From assembly GCA_019285715.1 (NCBI GenBank), contig CP079108.1:1317001-1381000 (forward strand): a stretch of 64,000 bases of DNA, given 5' to 3'. This document shows positions 16,146-27,499 of this stretch, in pieces. The position numbers and the translations under genes were made by a program. The stretch is from Sphingosinicellaceae bacterium. Its GTDB lineage: Bacteria; Pseudomonadota; Alphaproteobacteria; Sphingomonadales; Sphingomonadaceae. Positions within the stretch are counted from its first letter, which is position 1. Each line of letters starts with the position of its first letter. The notes beneath the pieces were generated by a model. That model did not search any database and was not told the DNA's origin. It saw nothing but the letters and a program-made list of their open reading frames with translations.

Positions 16146-17435
16146 TCAGGAAAACAGCGCGGCGAGGTGCGCATTCAGGAACTTGCCCGCCGGGTCGACG
16201 CCGCGCCGGACCTCGCGGTAGCGCTCCGCCATCGGGTACAGCGCATCGACGTCGGCGCGGTTGAGGGTGTGGCGCTTGGCCCAGTGCGGGCGGCCGCCAT
16301 GGCTGCGGAACACCTGCTCGGCATCGGCGAACAGCGTCTGCCACGGCATCGGCGCGTACTGGTGCATCGAGATCGAGGCCACCGGCCCGTCGTTCATCGG
16401 GCTCATCCAGATGTCATCGGCGGCGACGGTGCGGAACTCGAACGGGAAAGACACCGGCAGGCGGTTCTTGCGGATCCAGCCCACGACCTCGTCGAGCGCC
16501 TCAAGCCCGACGGCGCGCGGCATCTCGTACTCCATCTCCTCGAAGCGCGTGTTGCGCTCCGAAGGGAAAACCGTGTGCGCCGGGCCACGCCGCTTGCCGC
16601 TCATCGGGCCGCGCATCATCAGCCGCTGTAGCGTCGGGATCAGGAACGGCACCGCCGCGCCGACGCCGAGGAGCCGGCGGAAGGTCGCCTCCTCGAGGTC
16701 GGTCGAGGTTGGCGGCGGCCCGCACGGCTCGTGGAAGTCGAGGGTCTTCAGGATCACGAAGTCGGTGTGCGGGAAGAACCAGAACTCGACATGGCGGTGC
16801 TGGTCGACGAGGTCGTCGAAGCTCTCGCGGATTTCCGCCCACGGTTTCTTCTCGATGCGCTCCGACAGGTGGAACGCCGGCACGACCGCGACGTCGATCT
16901 CGGTGGCGACCCCAAACATGCCGAGCGACAGGCGCGCCGCCTCGAACAGGTCGGGGTTCTCCGTCCTGTCGCACCAGACGATGCTGCCATCGCCGGTGAC
17001 GAGGCGGAAGCCACGCGCGAAGGTGGCGAGCGAGCCGAGGTCGCGCCCGGTGCCGTGGGTCCCGGTCGCCATCGCGCCGGCGAGCGACTGCGGGTTGACG
17101 TCGCCCTGGTTGGCGAGCGCCAGCCCCTCGTCCCACAGCGCCGCGGTCAGGCGCTTGAGGCTCCAGCCAGCGGGCGCCCGGACGCTGTTCCGGTCATCGG
17201 CGACGACCAATGATCCCGCCATGTCCTCGAGGTTCACGATGAGGTCGTCGGATGCGCACAGCGGCATGAACGAGTGCCCGGCCCCGGTGGCGCGGACCTG
17301 TCCGGCGGCAGCGATTGCCTCGGCGAGTTCGCCCTCTGTGCGCGGGCGCAGCACGGCGCGGGGCAGGGCGCGGACACTGCCGGACCAGTTGCTCCAGCCG
17401 GCCAGCGCGGCCGCGGGTTCGATCAATGTTGCCAT
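16146..17435 (-). CDS. FAD-linked oxidase, aldonolactone-oxidase (ALO) type
   Basis: A 429-residue VAO/PCMH-family flavoprotein. The FAD domain shows RATGAGHSFMPL, with His54 in the position that binds FAD covalently in many members, and GAMATGTHGTGRDLG near 119-133. The C-terminal half fits the D-arabinono-1,4-lactone oxidase domain, ending in RPHWAKRHTL and DPAGKFLN, both family hallmarks. Relatives oxidise aldonolactones or alditols with oxygen or a dehydrogenase acceptor. No secretion signal is seen. It lies two bases after the TonB receptor and 13 before the PLP enzyme, clearly in one operon. Confidence 0.87.
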   Translation of the reverse strand: MATLIEPAAALAGWSNWSGSVRALPRAVLRPRTEGELAEAIAAAGQVRATGAGHSFMPLCASDDLIVNLEDMAGSLVVADDRNSVRAPAGWSLKRLTAALWDEGLALANQGDVNPQSLAGAMATGTHGTGRDLGSLATFARGFRLVTGDGSIVWCDRTENPDLFEAARLSLGMFGVATEIDVAVVPAFHLSERIEKKPWAEIRESFDDLVDQHRHVEFWFFPHTDFVILKTLDFHEPCGPPPTSTDLEEATFRRLLGVGAAVPFLIPTLQRLMMRGPMSGKRRGPAHTVFPSERNTRFEEMEYEMPRAVGLEALDEVVGWIRKNRLPVSFPFEFRTVAADDIWMSPMNDGPVASISMHQYAPMPWQTLFADAEQVFRSHGGRPHWAKRHTLNRADVDALYPMAERYREVRRGVDPAGKFLNAHLAALFS

Positions 17436-17437
17436 GC

Positions 17438-19879
17438 CTAGTAGCGTAGGCCGATCTCGACCCCGAAGAAGCGGGGCTTATCGACGCGCACATAAGGCGT
17501 TCCGAAGATATCGGCCGAGATCGTGTTGAGCGTCCGCAGCCGCTGATCGTTGAACAAATTCTCGGTATAGAGCGACAGCGACAGGTGGTCGCCCGGCAGA
17601 CGCCAGCCGATCTTGGCGTTGACGACGTTCTCAGGCGACCGCAGCTTCTTCAGCTTCGAGAAGTCGACCACCGCCGCAATCGACGCGTCGCTGTCGCGGA
17701 CAGCATCGTTGATCCGGACCCGCGACGTATAGCTGTAGCTGGCGTCGGCGAAGATGGTGCCGTGCTCGCCGATCTCGTGGGCGTAATGCGCGCTCAGCAC
17801 GCCGCGGAACGACGGCTCGCCGGTCGGCTGGTGTGAGATGTCGATGTCACGCTCGACGCGGGTCACCCACTTCGAATCGATCGCGCCCGCCGTCGCCGAT
17901 AGGGTCAGGGCACGGGTCACCACGAACTGGGTCTCGAGGTCGAGGCCGTAGGCGCGCGAGTCTCCGGAGCGGGTGATGTACTGCGGCAACTCGCTGCCGG
18001 CGACCGACTCGAGGCTGATCGACTGGCGGTTCCTGTACTTGAAGTAATAGCCGGCGGCGTTGAAGCGCAGCCGCCGGTCGAACAGCTCGGTCTTGAAGCC
18101 GCCCTCGAAGTTCCAGACGTTCTCGGGCTTGAAGAAGGAGTTGATCTCGGTGCTGTTGTAGCCGCCTGCCTTGTAGCCGCGGGTCGCCGACGCATAGAGC
18201 AACTTGTCGTCGTCGAGCTGATACTGGACGACGAAGCGCGGGCTCACGTCGTTGAACTTCTCGTGCCGGGTGAACGGAACGCCCTCGAGTGCGCCCTCGT
18301 CGAAGATCAGGCCGTTCGCGCCGACTGTGGCGCGGAAGAAGTCGGCGGCGCTGATCGACGCGTCGGCAGGGAATGCGTCAGCGCCCAGGATGGCGTTGTA
18401 GAGCGCGCCGGGCGCGGCGACCGCCTCCAGCCCGGGGGAGATGAACCCGCCGTTTTCCCAGGTGAATTTCTTGTCGTCGTGGGTGTAGCGCAGGCCGGCG
18501 ATGACGCTGAACTTGTCGGTGACGTGGTACGTCGCGTCGGCGAAGGCGGCGTAGCTTTCGTTGGCGGCGCGATTGTTCATGTCCTCGCGGAACGGCAGCC
18601 CGAACACCGGCAGGCCGACGCTGTCGAGGATGGTGAAGATCGGGAATGGCTGTCCCTGAGCGGTAGTCACCGCATTGACGAGCCGATCGACCGAATCCGT
18701 CAGCAACGTCGCCGCACTCGTCTGGCGGGCGCGCTCATGGAAATAGCTTACGCCGGCGATCAAGTTGAGCTTGTCGCTGTCGTATCCGAGGCGGAGCTCC
18801 TGGTAGAAGCTCTTGTTGTGCTCGATGTTCTCGGTGTCGAAATACCGCGTCGGGTCACCGGTGCCGTCCTCGTCCTCGCGATTGTGCGTCGCGAACTTCT
18901 TGTAGGCGGTGATGCTGGTCAGGGAGACCTTGCCGATGTCCTGCCGGATGGTCAGCGACACATCGTTCAGGATGCGCGTCTCCTTGTTGCCGATGACGTC
19001 GTTGGTGAACGGCTTGAACGGGTCCTGGTTTAGCGCGAAGACGCTGACGCCCACCGATGCCGGGCCGTCCTTGTTGGTGTCGTCGTGGTCGTAGGCGAGG
19101 ACGACGTCGGTCGACGGTGACGGGGCCCAGCGCAGCGCCGCGCGGCCCGACCAGTTGTGTTCGCGCTCGCGGTCCTCGCCGGTGACGGCATCGTGGAGAT
19201 AGCCGTCGCGCCGGTTGAAGACGCCGTTGGCGCGGAAATACAGCGTGTCGCTGAGCGGCACGTTGATCGTCGCGTCGGCGCGGGTCTTGCTGTAGTTGCC
19301 GAGCTGCACCGTGGCGAACGCCTCGAGCTTGTCGACCGGCTTGTTGGTGATGATCGAGATCGCGCCCGCCGACGTGTTGCGGCCGAACAACGTGCCCTGC
19401 GGGCCCTTCAGCACCTCGACCCGCTCGACGTCGTTGAAGAACACCAGCGAGCCGCCGGACCGCGCCGAGTAGACACCGTCGATGAAGATGCCGACCGAGG
19501 GCTCGGTGCCGATGCCGAAGTCGTCGGTGGAGACGCCGCGGATCGTGTACGACGGCTGGGTCACCGAGGTGTCGTTGATGCTGAGCCCCGGGGTGAACTT
19601 GTCGAGGTCGCCGATGCTCTCGGCGCTCAACGCGGCGATCGCCTGGGCGTTGAAGGCGTTGATGCTGATCGGCACGTCCTGTCGGGACTGCTCGCGCTTC
19701 TGCGCGGTGACGACGATGTCGTCGAGGACGAGGCCATTCGATGTCGCGGTCTGGGAAGAGGGCGGCGTTCCAGCCTGGCCGCGGTCAGGCGCAGCATCGG
19801 CGGCGATCTGCGCACCCGCCGGCTGAGCGACCGCGAGCACTGCGCTCGCCACGACGATGGCCCAATCCCGTTCGTTCAT
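17438..19879 (-). CDS. TonB-dependent outer-membrane receptor
   Basis: An 813-residue receptor with a signal peptide (cleavage near AQPAGAQ), a TonB-box-like LDDIVVTAQKR, a plug domain including SYTIRGVSTDDFGIGTEPSV and VEVLKGPQGTLFGRNTSAG, and a large 22-strand-type barrel ending in RFFGVEIGLRY. GGGGGG-type purine sequence lies six bases before the ATG. It is the first gene of an eight-kilobase minus-strand operon with an FAD oxidase, PLP enzyme, MFS transporter, TetR and amidase, so it probably brings their substrate across the outer membrane. Receptors of this class take up siderophores, sugars or aromatics; the sequence alone does not say which. Confidence 0.93.
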   Translation of the reverse strand: MNERDWAIVVASAVLAVAQPAGAQIAADAAPDRGQAGTPPSSQTATSNGLVLDDIVVTAQKREQSRQDVPISINAFNAQAIAALSAESIGDLDKFTPGLSINDTSVTQPSYTIRGVSTDDFGIGTEPSVGIFIDGVYSARSGGSLVFFNDVERVEVLKGPQGTLFGRNTSAGAISIITNKPVDKLEAFATVQLGNYSKTRADATINVPLSDTLYFRANGVFNRRDGYLHDAVTGEDREREHNWSGRAALRWAPSPSTDVVLAYDHDDTNKDGPASVGVSVFALNQDPFKPFTNDVIGNKETRILNDVSLTIRQDIGKVSLTSITAYKKFATHNREDEDGTGDPTRYFDTENIEHNKSFYQELRLGYDSDKLNLIAGVSYFHERARQTSAATLLTDSVDRLVNAVTTAQGQPFPIFTILDSVGLPVFGLPFREDMNNRAANESYAAFADATYHVTDKFSVIAGLRYTHDDKKFTWENGGFISPGLEAVAAPGALYNAILGADAFPADASISAADFFRATVGANGLIFDEGALEGVPFTRHEKFNDVSPRFVVQYQLDDDKLLYASATRGYKAGGYNSTEINSFFKPENVWNFEGGFKTELFDRRLRFNAAGYYFKYRNRQSISLESVAGSELPQYITRSGDSRAYGLDLETQFVVTRALTLSATAGAIDSKWVTRVERDIDISHQPTGEPSFRGVLSAHYAHEIGEHGTIFADASYSYTSRVRINDAVRDSDASIAAVVDFSKLKKLRSPENVVNAKIGWRLPGDHLSLSLYTENLFNDQRLRTLNTISADIFGTPYVRVDKPRFFGVEIGLRY

Positions 19880-19890
19880 CTGAAACCCCC

Positions 19891-19939
19891 CATGACGTAG
19901 CCGAAATTGATGTCATGGATGTTTCATAGTCAAGACTAT
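19891..19939. promoter_or_regulatory. Operator-like palindromes upstream of the TonB receptor operon
   Basis: ATAGTC-AA-GACTAT (19926-19939) is a perfect 14-base palindrome 47 bases upstream of the receptor start. A second, spaced repeat CATGAC-N15-GTCATG lies at 19891-19917. Both fall in the gap between the receptor and the divergent heme-oxygenase gene. The TetR protein of the operon is a possible binder. Confidence 0.4.
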
Positions 19940-20023
19940 CTTTGTGACCCTCGGTGCTTTGTTTGTACGCTATGTCTATCGGGTTGCGCTTGTCTTGGGT
20001 GCCGGTCGATGCGCAGTGGCTGG

Positions 20024-20596
20024 ATGCCCGCAACCCAGCCCCCGACCCTGCACGCGTTCCTGAAGCGCGAGACCCGCGACCTCCACGACCGCGTCGAGAC
20101 CGGCTTCGACCTGACCGGGCGGGTGCGGAGCCTGGACGGCTACCGCGGTGCGCTGCTTGCCTTGCACCACCTGCACGGCGTCGCCGGCGCGGCGCTCGAC
20201 GCGGTCGACTGGCGGGGCGAGGCGGTCGACACCGACCGCATGGCGACGCGGCGCGGCTGGCTGGCGGACGACCTCCGCGCGCTGGGCTACGACGTCCCGC
20301 CGCCGTCGTCGCAGCGTCTCGACCTCGACGGCCCGGTGGAGGCGCTCGGCTGCCTGTACGTGCTCGAGGGCTCGATGCTCGGCGGGCGGGTGATCTACCG
20401 GACCATCGGCAGCGCGCTCGGCATCGGCAGCGCCAACGGCGGGCGCTATTTCTGCGGCTTCGGGTCGGGCACCGCCGGCGCGTGGTCGGAGTTCGTCACG
20501 GTGCTCGACACGCACGCGGTGGCCGCTGACGGCGCGGCGGCACTGCGCGGGGCGCGCAAGACCTTCGCGCTGTTCGAGGCCCCCGCGCTTACTTGA
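20024..20596 (+). CDS. Heme oxygenase (biliverdin-producing type)
   Basis: A 190-residue protein that would open heme to biliverdin, iron and CO. TRDLHDRVE places His21 as the proximal heme ligand, and YVLEGSMLGGRVIYR is the distal-helix region with the Gly-rich segment. The start at 20024 (MPATQPPTLHAFLKRET) is chosen because homologous sequence begins there; ATG at 20009 is an alternative, and the longer frame to 19907 is Cys-rich and unlikely. Such genes often adjoin bacteriophytochromes, but none is in this window. The end overlaps the convergent MFS gene by eight bases. Confidence 0.8.
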   Translation: MPATQPPTLHAFLKRETRDLHDRVETGFDLTGRVRSLDGYRGALLALHHLHGVAGAALDAVDWRGEAVDTDRMATRRGWLADDLRALGYDVPPPSSQRLDLDGPVEALGCLYVLEGSMLGGRVIYRTIGSALGIGSANGGRYFCGFGSGTAGAWSEFVTVLDTHAVAADGAAALRGARKTFALFEAPALT

Positions 20597-22211
20597 GCAG
20601 CACGGCGGCTTTTGCCAGCGTCATGTAGACCCCCCAGGCGATCGGGATACCGACCGCCGCCCATGCCAGCAGCGCCGTCGTCGTCAGGCCCTCGGTCGTG
20701 CCGGTGGCCGCCGCGGCAACGCCCGGTGCACCGACGACGGCGGGCTCCTCGGCGGGCATATGGAAACGCTCGGCGACCGGCTTGACCAGCAGGTTGGCGA
20801 CGAACCCGACAACCAGCATGCCCGCGAGGATCAGGTAGATCGGCTGGTACAACTGGTCGCGCGGCACGTCCGCGGCGATCCGCGCGTCCCGCATGTAGGC
20901 GACCACCAGCGGCCCGAGGATGCCCGCGGTCGACCATGCGGTCAGCAGCCGGCCGTGGATCGCGCCGACGTACTTGGTCCCGAAGATGTCGGCGAGATAG
21001 GCCGGCACGGTCGCGAAGCCGCCGCCGTACATCGAGGCGATGATGCAGAAGGTCAGGATGAACAGGCCGATGGTCCCGCCCGCCAGCGCCGGCGCGGCGA
21101 CGCCGTAGAGCACCGCCCCGAGCGCCAGGATCACCGCGTACAACCGTTTGCGCCCGAGCCGGTCGGACAGCGACGCCCAGAAGAAGCGCCCGCCGATGTT
21201 GAACAGGCTGATCATCCCGACGAAGCCCGCGCCGACCGCGGCGGCAGCTTTCTTCTGGTCATCGTCGAAGGCGGTGAACAGCACGCTCGGCGCATCGATC
21301 AGCCGGCCGCCAAAGATCTCCTGCAACATCGGCGAGGCGACCCCGATGATGCCGATCGAGGCCGAGACGTTGAGCAGGAGGACCAGCCAGATCAGCCAGA
21401 ACTGGGGCGTCCGGTGGGCGTCCTTCAGGTCGACGTTGAAGCGGCTCATCAGCTTCGCGGTGGTTGCCGGCGGGGTCCAGCCGGCGGGGGCCCAGCCCTC
21501 GGGCGGGACGCGGTAGCCGAGCGCGCCCGCCATCATGAAGACGAAATAGCCTGCCGCGAGCACCAGGAAGGTCTGCCAGACGCCGACGCCGGTGGCGCTG
21601 GCGAAGTGTTTCATCAGGATGTCGGCGAGCGGGCTGCCGATCATCGCGCCGCCGCCGAAGCCCATGATCGCCATGCCGGTCGCCATGCCGCGGCGGTCGG
21701 GGAACCACTTGATCAGCGTCGACACCGGCGAGATGTAGCCGAGGCCCAGCCCGATGCCGCCGATCAGCCCGGAGCCGAGCCAGACCAGCCACAACTGGTG
21801 GATCGACACGCCGATCGCCGAGATGCCCATGCCGCCGGCCCAGCAGAACGCCGCGACGACGCCGGCCTTGCGGGGGCCGGCGCGCTCCAGCCAGCCGCCC
21901 CACAAGGCCGCTGACGCGCCGAGCACGACGAAGAACAGGGTGTAGGTCCACACCAGGTCGCTGACCCGCCAGTCGCAGGTCGTCGTGGTGATCGCCTGCG
22001 CCAGCGTCATCGCCTTGCAGACGACCGGGTCCGAGATGCCGATGGCGCGCGACAGCGGCAGCCAGAACACGCTGAAACCATAGGCCATGCCGATGCACAG
22101 GTGGATCGCCAGCGCGCACGGCGGCACCAGCCAGCGGTTGAACCCCACGCCCGCCACCGTCCCGGCGCGGTCGAGAAAGCCCGAAGGCACGAGTGCTGCG
22201 TCGGTGGCCAT
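20589..22211 (-). CDS. OFA-family MFS transporter (oxalate/formate antiporter-like)
   Basis: A 540-residue transporter, longer than typical MFS proteins because of a loop after helix 2 and a C-terminal extension ending in one more membrane helix (LLAWAAVGIPIAWGVYMTLA). Family features are GMAYGFSVFWLPL in helix 1, GLGLGYISPVSTLIKWFPDRRGMATG in helices 4-5, and RFFWASLSDRLGRKRLY between helices 8 and 9. AGGGGA lies shortly before the ATG. Relatives move small carboxylates such as oxalate or formate; many have unknown substrates. It stands alone. Confidence 0.85.
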   Translation of the reverse strand: MATDAALVPSGFLDRAGTVAGVGFNRWLVPPCALAIHLCIGMAYGFSVFWLPLSRAIGISDPVVCKAMTLAQAITTTTCDWRVSDLVWTYTLFFVVLGASAALWGGWLERAGPRKAGVVAAFCWAGGMGISAIGVSIHQLWLVWLGSGLIGGIGLGLGYISPVSTLIKWFPDRRGMATGMAIMGFGGGAMIGSPLADILMKHFASATGVGVWQTFLVLAAGYFVFMMAGALGYRVPPEGWAPAGWTPPATTAKLMSRFNVDLKDAHRTPQFWLIWLVLLLNVSASIGIIGVASPMLQEIFGGRLIDAPSVLFTAFDDDQKKAAAAVGAGFVGMISLFNIGGRFFWASLSDRLGRKRLYAVILALGAVLYGVAAPALAGGTIGLFILTFCIIASMYGGGFATVPAYLADIFGTKYVGAIHGRLLTAWSTAGILGPLVVAYMRDARIAADVPRDQLYQPIYLILAGMLVVGFVANLLVKPVAERFHMPAEEPAVVGAPGVAAAATGTTEGLTTTALLAWAAVGIPIAWGVYMTLAKAAVLLK

Positions 22212-22434
22212 GCGAATCCCCTGGTTTGCCCCGGCGCGCCTGACGGCCGGCGGGGCTCCGGACCCTTGCCGGGTCGCTCGAGCGCCACAGTAGCGAGCGC
22301 GCCTCGTTTTCCAACAGCGAACTCGGTCGCACCGTCACCGCCGGACGACACCGCCGGAACGACAAGTGTTGCGGCCCGGGCGTCAGCCTGCGAAGGTCGC
22401 CGGCAGCGGCCGTATCGGCCGAGGAGCACCGCGC

Positions 22435-22719
22435 ATGTCCATCGCCCGAAGCGCGCGCATCGCCGCCGCCAAGTCCGGGTTCCGGCGCCTGATCGTCTAT
22501 CTCGCGATCGCCGGGGTCGGCATGGTGATCGCGTCGACGCTGTACCTGGCGTCTTATGGACTGGCGACGCCAGGCGTCGTCGTTGTCGTCGGTATCGCGG
22601 AGATGCTCGCGGTCCTGCTCGGCGGCGGCCTGATGGCGATGGGTTTCTACAGCTCGGACAGCGGGCTCGACGAGACTGTCGCCGGCGCGGCAACGACCAA
22701 GAAACGCCGCAAGCGTTGA
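22435..22719 (+). CDS. Small two-helix membrane protein
   Basis: A 94-residue protein not assigned to a known family. A basic N-terminus (SIARSARIAAAKSGFRR) is followed by two hydrophobic segments at about 21-42 and 47-69 and a Lys/Arg-rich tail (TTKKRRKR). GAGGAG lies eight bases before the ATG. The HAD-phosphatase gene starts 19 bases downstream, so they are probably co-transcribed. Codon use matches the surroundings, so it is likely a real gene. No function is proposed. Confidence 0.65.
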   Translation: MSIARSARIAAAKSGFRRLIVYLAIAGVGMVIASTLYLASYGLATPGVVVVVGIAEMLAVLLGGGLMAMGFYSSDSGLDETVAGAATTKKRRKR

Positions 22720-22738
22720 AGCCGGGAGGAAGCGCCTG

Positions 22739-25193
<2,455 letters not shown>

Positions 25194-25336
25194 CGCCCTT
25201 CTCCAATTGCGGTCTCCCGTCAACAATCACGCACGCGTGAAACGACCGTCACAGCCCGGTTGACAATTATCGTACGCAGTGCTCTTTTTAAAACAAGCAG
25301 CACAGCTTGAAATAGGCGCTGCACTCTGGGGAGACG
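25194..25336. promoter_or_regulatory. Divergent promoter region of TetR and Rieske operon
   Basis: 143 bases between divergent genes. A consensus TTGACA lies at 25260-25265. Downstream, T/A-rich TTTTTAAAA (about 25285-25293) is a possible but poorly spaced -10. The ACGCGT-centred palindrome CACGCGTG near 25232 could be part of an operator. Confidence 0.4.
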
Positions 25337-27499
25337 ATGATGAAGCCGAAGATCCGCGCTGGATTGCTGTGCTCAATAGCCGTGCTAGGCGTAGCGATCC
25401 TACCATTCGCGGCCTCTGCACAGGTCCTCGCTTCGGCCGACGATACCGCTGCTGCGGCCGGTAGCGAGAACATCGTCGTCACCGCCCAGCGCCGCGCCCA
25501 GGCGATCCGCGACGTGCCACAGTCGGTGCAGGCCCTCGGCGGCGACCAGTTGATCGCGACCGGCGTCGACGATCTCGCCAAGGCGATCAGCCTGGTGCCG
25601 AGCGCGACCACCGGCTCGACGATCTCGGCCGGCAGCAACTCACTCCAGATCCGCGGCGTCGCGGCATCGGAGACCGACGGCGATGCCACCGTCGGCTTCT
25701 ACCTCGACAACTTCGCCTTCTCGCTCCCCGGCCGTCCGTTCGCGCCCGCTGTCGACTTCTACGACCTGCAGCGCGTCGAGGTCCTGCGCGGACCGTCCGG
25801 CACGCTCTACGGCCTCGGCTCGCTCGGCGGCACGATCAAGGTGCTGACCAACGACCCCGACCTGAACGACGTCTCAGGCTCGGTCCGGGTCCAGGCCAAC
25901 GCGACCGAGAGCAGCGAGCCTGGCGGCGGCGTCGATCTGATGCTCAACGCGCCGATCATTCCGGGCAAGCTCGCGGTGCGCGGCGTGTTCTCGTACAAGC
26001 TGATCGGCGGCTATGCGGACTCGATCCCGACGGGCAAGAAGAACATCAACGACGCACGCAGCCTGACCGGTCGCGTCAAGGTTCTCGCTGAGCCCACCGA
26101 GAACCTGAAAATCCGCCTGACCTACTGGCGCAACCAGTCCGACCAGGATTTCTCGAACCGCATCACCTCGTACGATCCGCCGCTGCTCAACCAGACCTTC
26201 GGCATCGCGAACTCGAAATACTCGGTCTACACTGGCGACATCGACTACGACCTCGGCTTTGCGACCATCCAGAGCACGACCGGCTACATCAAGAACACGG
26301 TCGTCACCAACAACGGCGGCGCGATCATCGGCATCGGTGATTTCACCTCGATCTGGCCGCTGACGACGAAGAACTTCAACGAGGACTTCCGCATCACGTC
26401 GTCCGGCAGCGGTCCCTTCCGCTGGATCGTCGGTGCGTTCTATCAGGATGGCAAGACTTCCGGTGGCCAGAGCGTGTCGCTGTTCGACCTGCCCGTCGGC
26501 GGCCAGACCGGACTGGCGACGTTCAACGACAATACCCTCAAGAGTACCGGCTACGCGGTCTACGGCGAGGGCACGTATTCGCTGTTCCAGCGCAGCCTCG
26601 ACCTCACCGTCGGCGGCCGCTATTTCCGGGAAAAGCGCCGGTTCATCGAGAACAGCTCGCTGACCCTGATCGGGGCGGGCATCACCACGCCGACGATTGG
26701 CACTGACCGCGCGACCAACGACACGTTCAACCCGCGCTTCAATATCGCCTACCACGCCGGCCATGACGGGCTGCTCTACGTCGAGGCGGCCAAGGGCTTC
26801 CGCAGTGCGTCGATCACCTCGAGCTCGATCGTCGGCGGTGCCAACCTCGCGCTCGGCACCAACTTCTCGAACTCGTCCGCTCCCGACACCTTGTGGAACT
26901 ACGAAGCCGGCGTGAAATGGGGCTTCTTCGACAACCACGTCAACGTCGAGCTGTCGGCCTATTACTTCGACTGGAAGGACGCGCAGATCGAGCTGTCGCC
27001 GACGCTCCAGACCATCGTCGTGCCGATCGGCAACGTCCACGGCCGCGGTATCGATGCGCAGGTCGACTGGCGTACGCCGATCACCGGGCTCCGCATCCAG
27101 GCGAGCGGCAATCTCAACAAGACCGAACTGCGCAGCATCCTGCCGGCGATCACCAGCGCGCTGCCGTTCCTGGCCGACGGACGGCAGTTGCCGGGCACTG
27201 CGAAACGGACCTTCGCAATTGCGGCGAACTATGCCGCACCGCTGAACTCCAACGGCCTCGAGTTGCGCGCCAACGGTCGCTACACCTACCGCTCGCGCCA
27301 GCAGAGCGTCTTCGACGGCCGCTATGCGCCGTGGAACGGCCTCGGCTCGGCCCGCCTCGGCGTCGGCAACGAGGGCTTCGACCTCGCGCTATTCTCCGAC
27401 AACATCGGGAACGCCAAGCGCCCGATCTCGGTGCCCGGCGGGCAGGTTCAGGTGCCCTATCCCCGGACCTTCGGCGTCGTGCTCGAAAAGAAGTTCTGA
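25337..27499 (+). CDS. TonB-dependent outer-membrane receptor
   Basis: A 720-residue receptor. The signal peptide ends near FAASAQ, a TonB-box-like segment SENIVVTAQRRAQ follows, and the plug contains SLQIRGVAASETDG and VEVLRGPSGTLYGLGSLGG. The barrel ends in TFGVVLEKKF with the terminal Phe. GGGGAGA precedes the double ATG. It heads a five-gene operon: its TGA shares a base with the ATG of the following SDR gene. Given the Rieske oxygenase downstream, a hydrophobic, aromatic or terpenoid nutrient is a reasonable guess for the ligand. Confidence 0.93.
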   Translation: MMKPKIRAGLLCSIAVLGVAILPFAASAQVLASADDTAAAAGSENIVVTAQRRAQAIRDVPQSVQALGGDQLIATGVDDLAKAISLVPSATTGSTISAGSNSLQIRGVAASETDGDATVGFYLDNFAFSLPGRPFAPAVDFYDLQRVEVLRGPSGTLYGLGSLGGTIKVLTNDPDLNDVSGSVRVQANATESSEPGGGVDLMLNAPIIPGKLAVRGVFSYKLIGGYADSIPTGKKNINDARSLTGRVKVLAEPTENLKIRLTYWRNQSDQDFSNRITSYDPPLLNQTFGIANSKYSVYTGDIDYDLGFATIQSTTGYIKNTVVTNNGGAIIGIGDFTSIWPLTTKNFNEDFRITSSGSGPFRWIVGAFYQDGKTSGGQSVSLFDLPVGGQTGLATFNDNTLKSTGYAVYGEGTYSLFQRSLDLTVGGRYFREKRRFIENSSLTLIGAGITTPTIGTDRATNDTFNPRFNIAYHAGHDGLLYVEAAKGFRSASITSSSIVGGANLALGTNFSNSSAPDTLWNYEAGVKWGFFDNHVNVELSAYYFDWKDAQIELSPTLQTIVVPIGNVHGRGIDAQVDWRTPITGLRIQASGNLNKTELRSILPAITSALPFLADGRQLPGTAKRTFAIAANYAAPLNSNGLELRANGRYTYRSRQQSVFDGRYAPWNGLGSARLGVGNEGFDLALFSDNIGNAKRPISVPGGQVQVPYPRTFGVVLEKKF

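Noticed and set aside
10759-19966. Shared word TTTGTACGCTA in two intergenic regions (near 10770 and 19956)
   Set aside because: An 11-base match is expected by chance in a window of this size, and no dyad or equal promoter spacing supports it.
20760-21914. Plus-strand open frame of 384 codons opposite the OFA transporter
   Set aside because: Antisense to conserved membrane helices of the transporter; no start signals.
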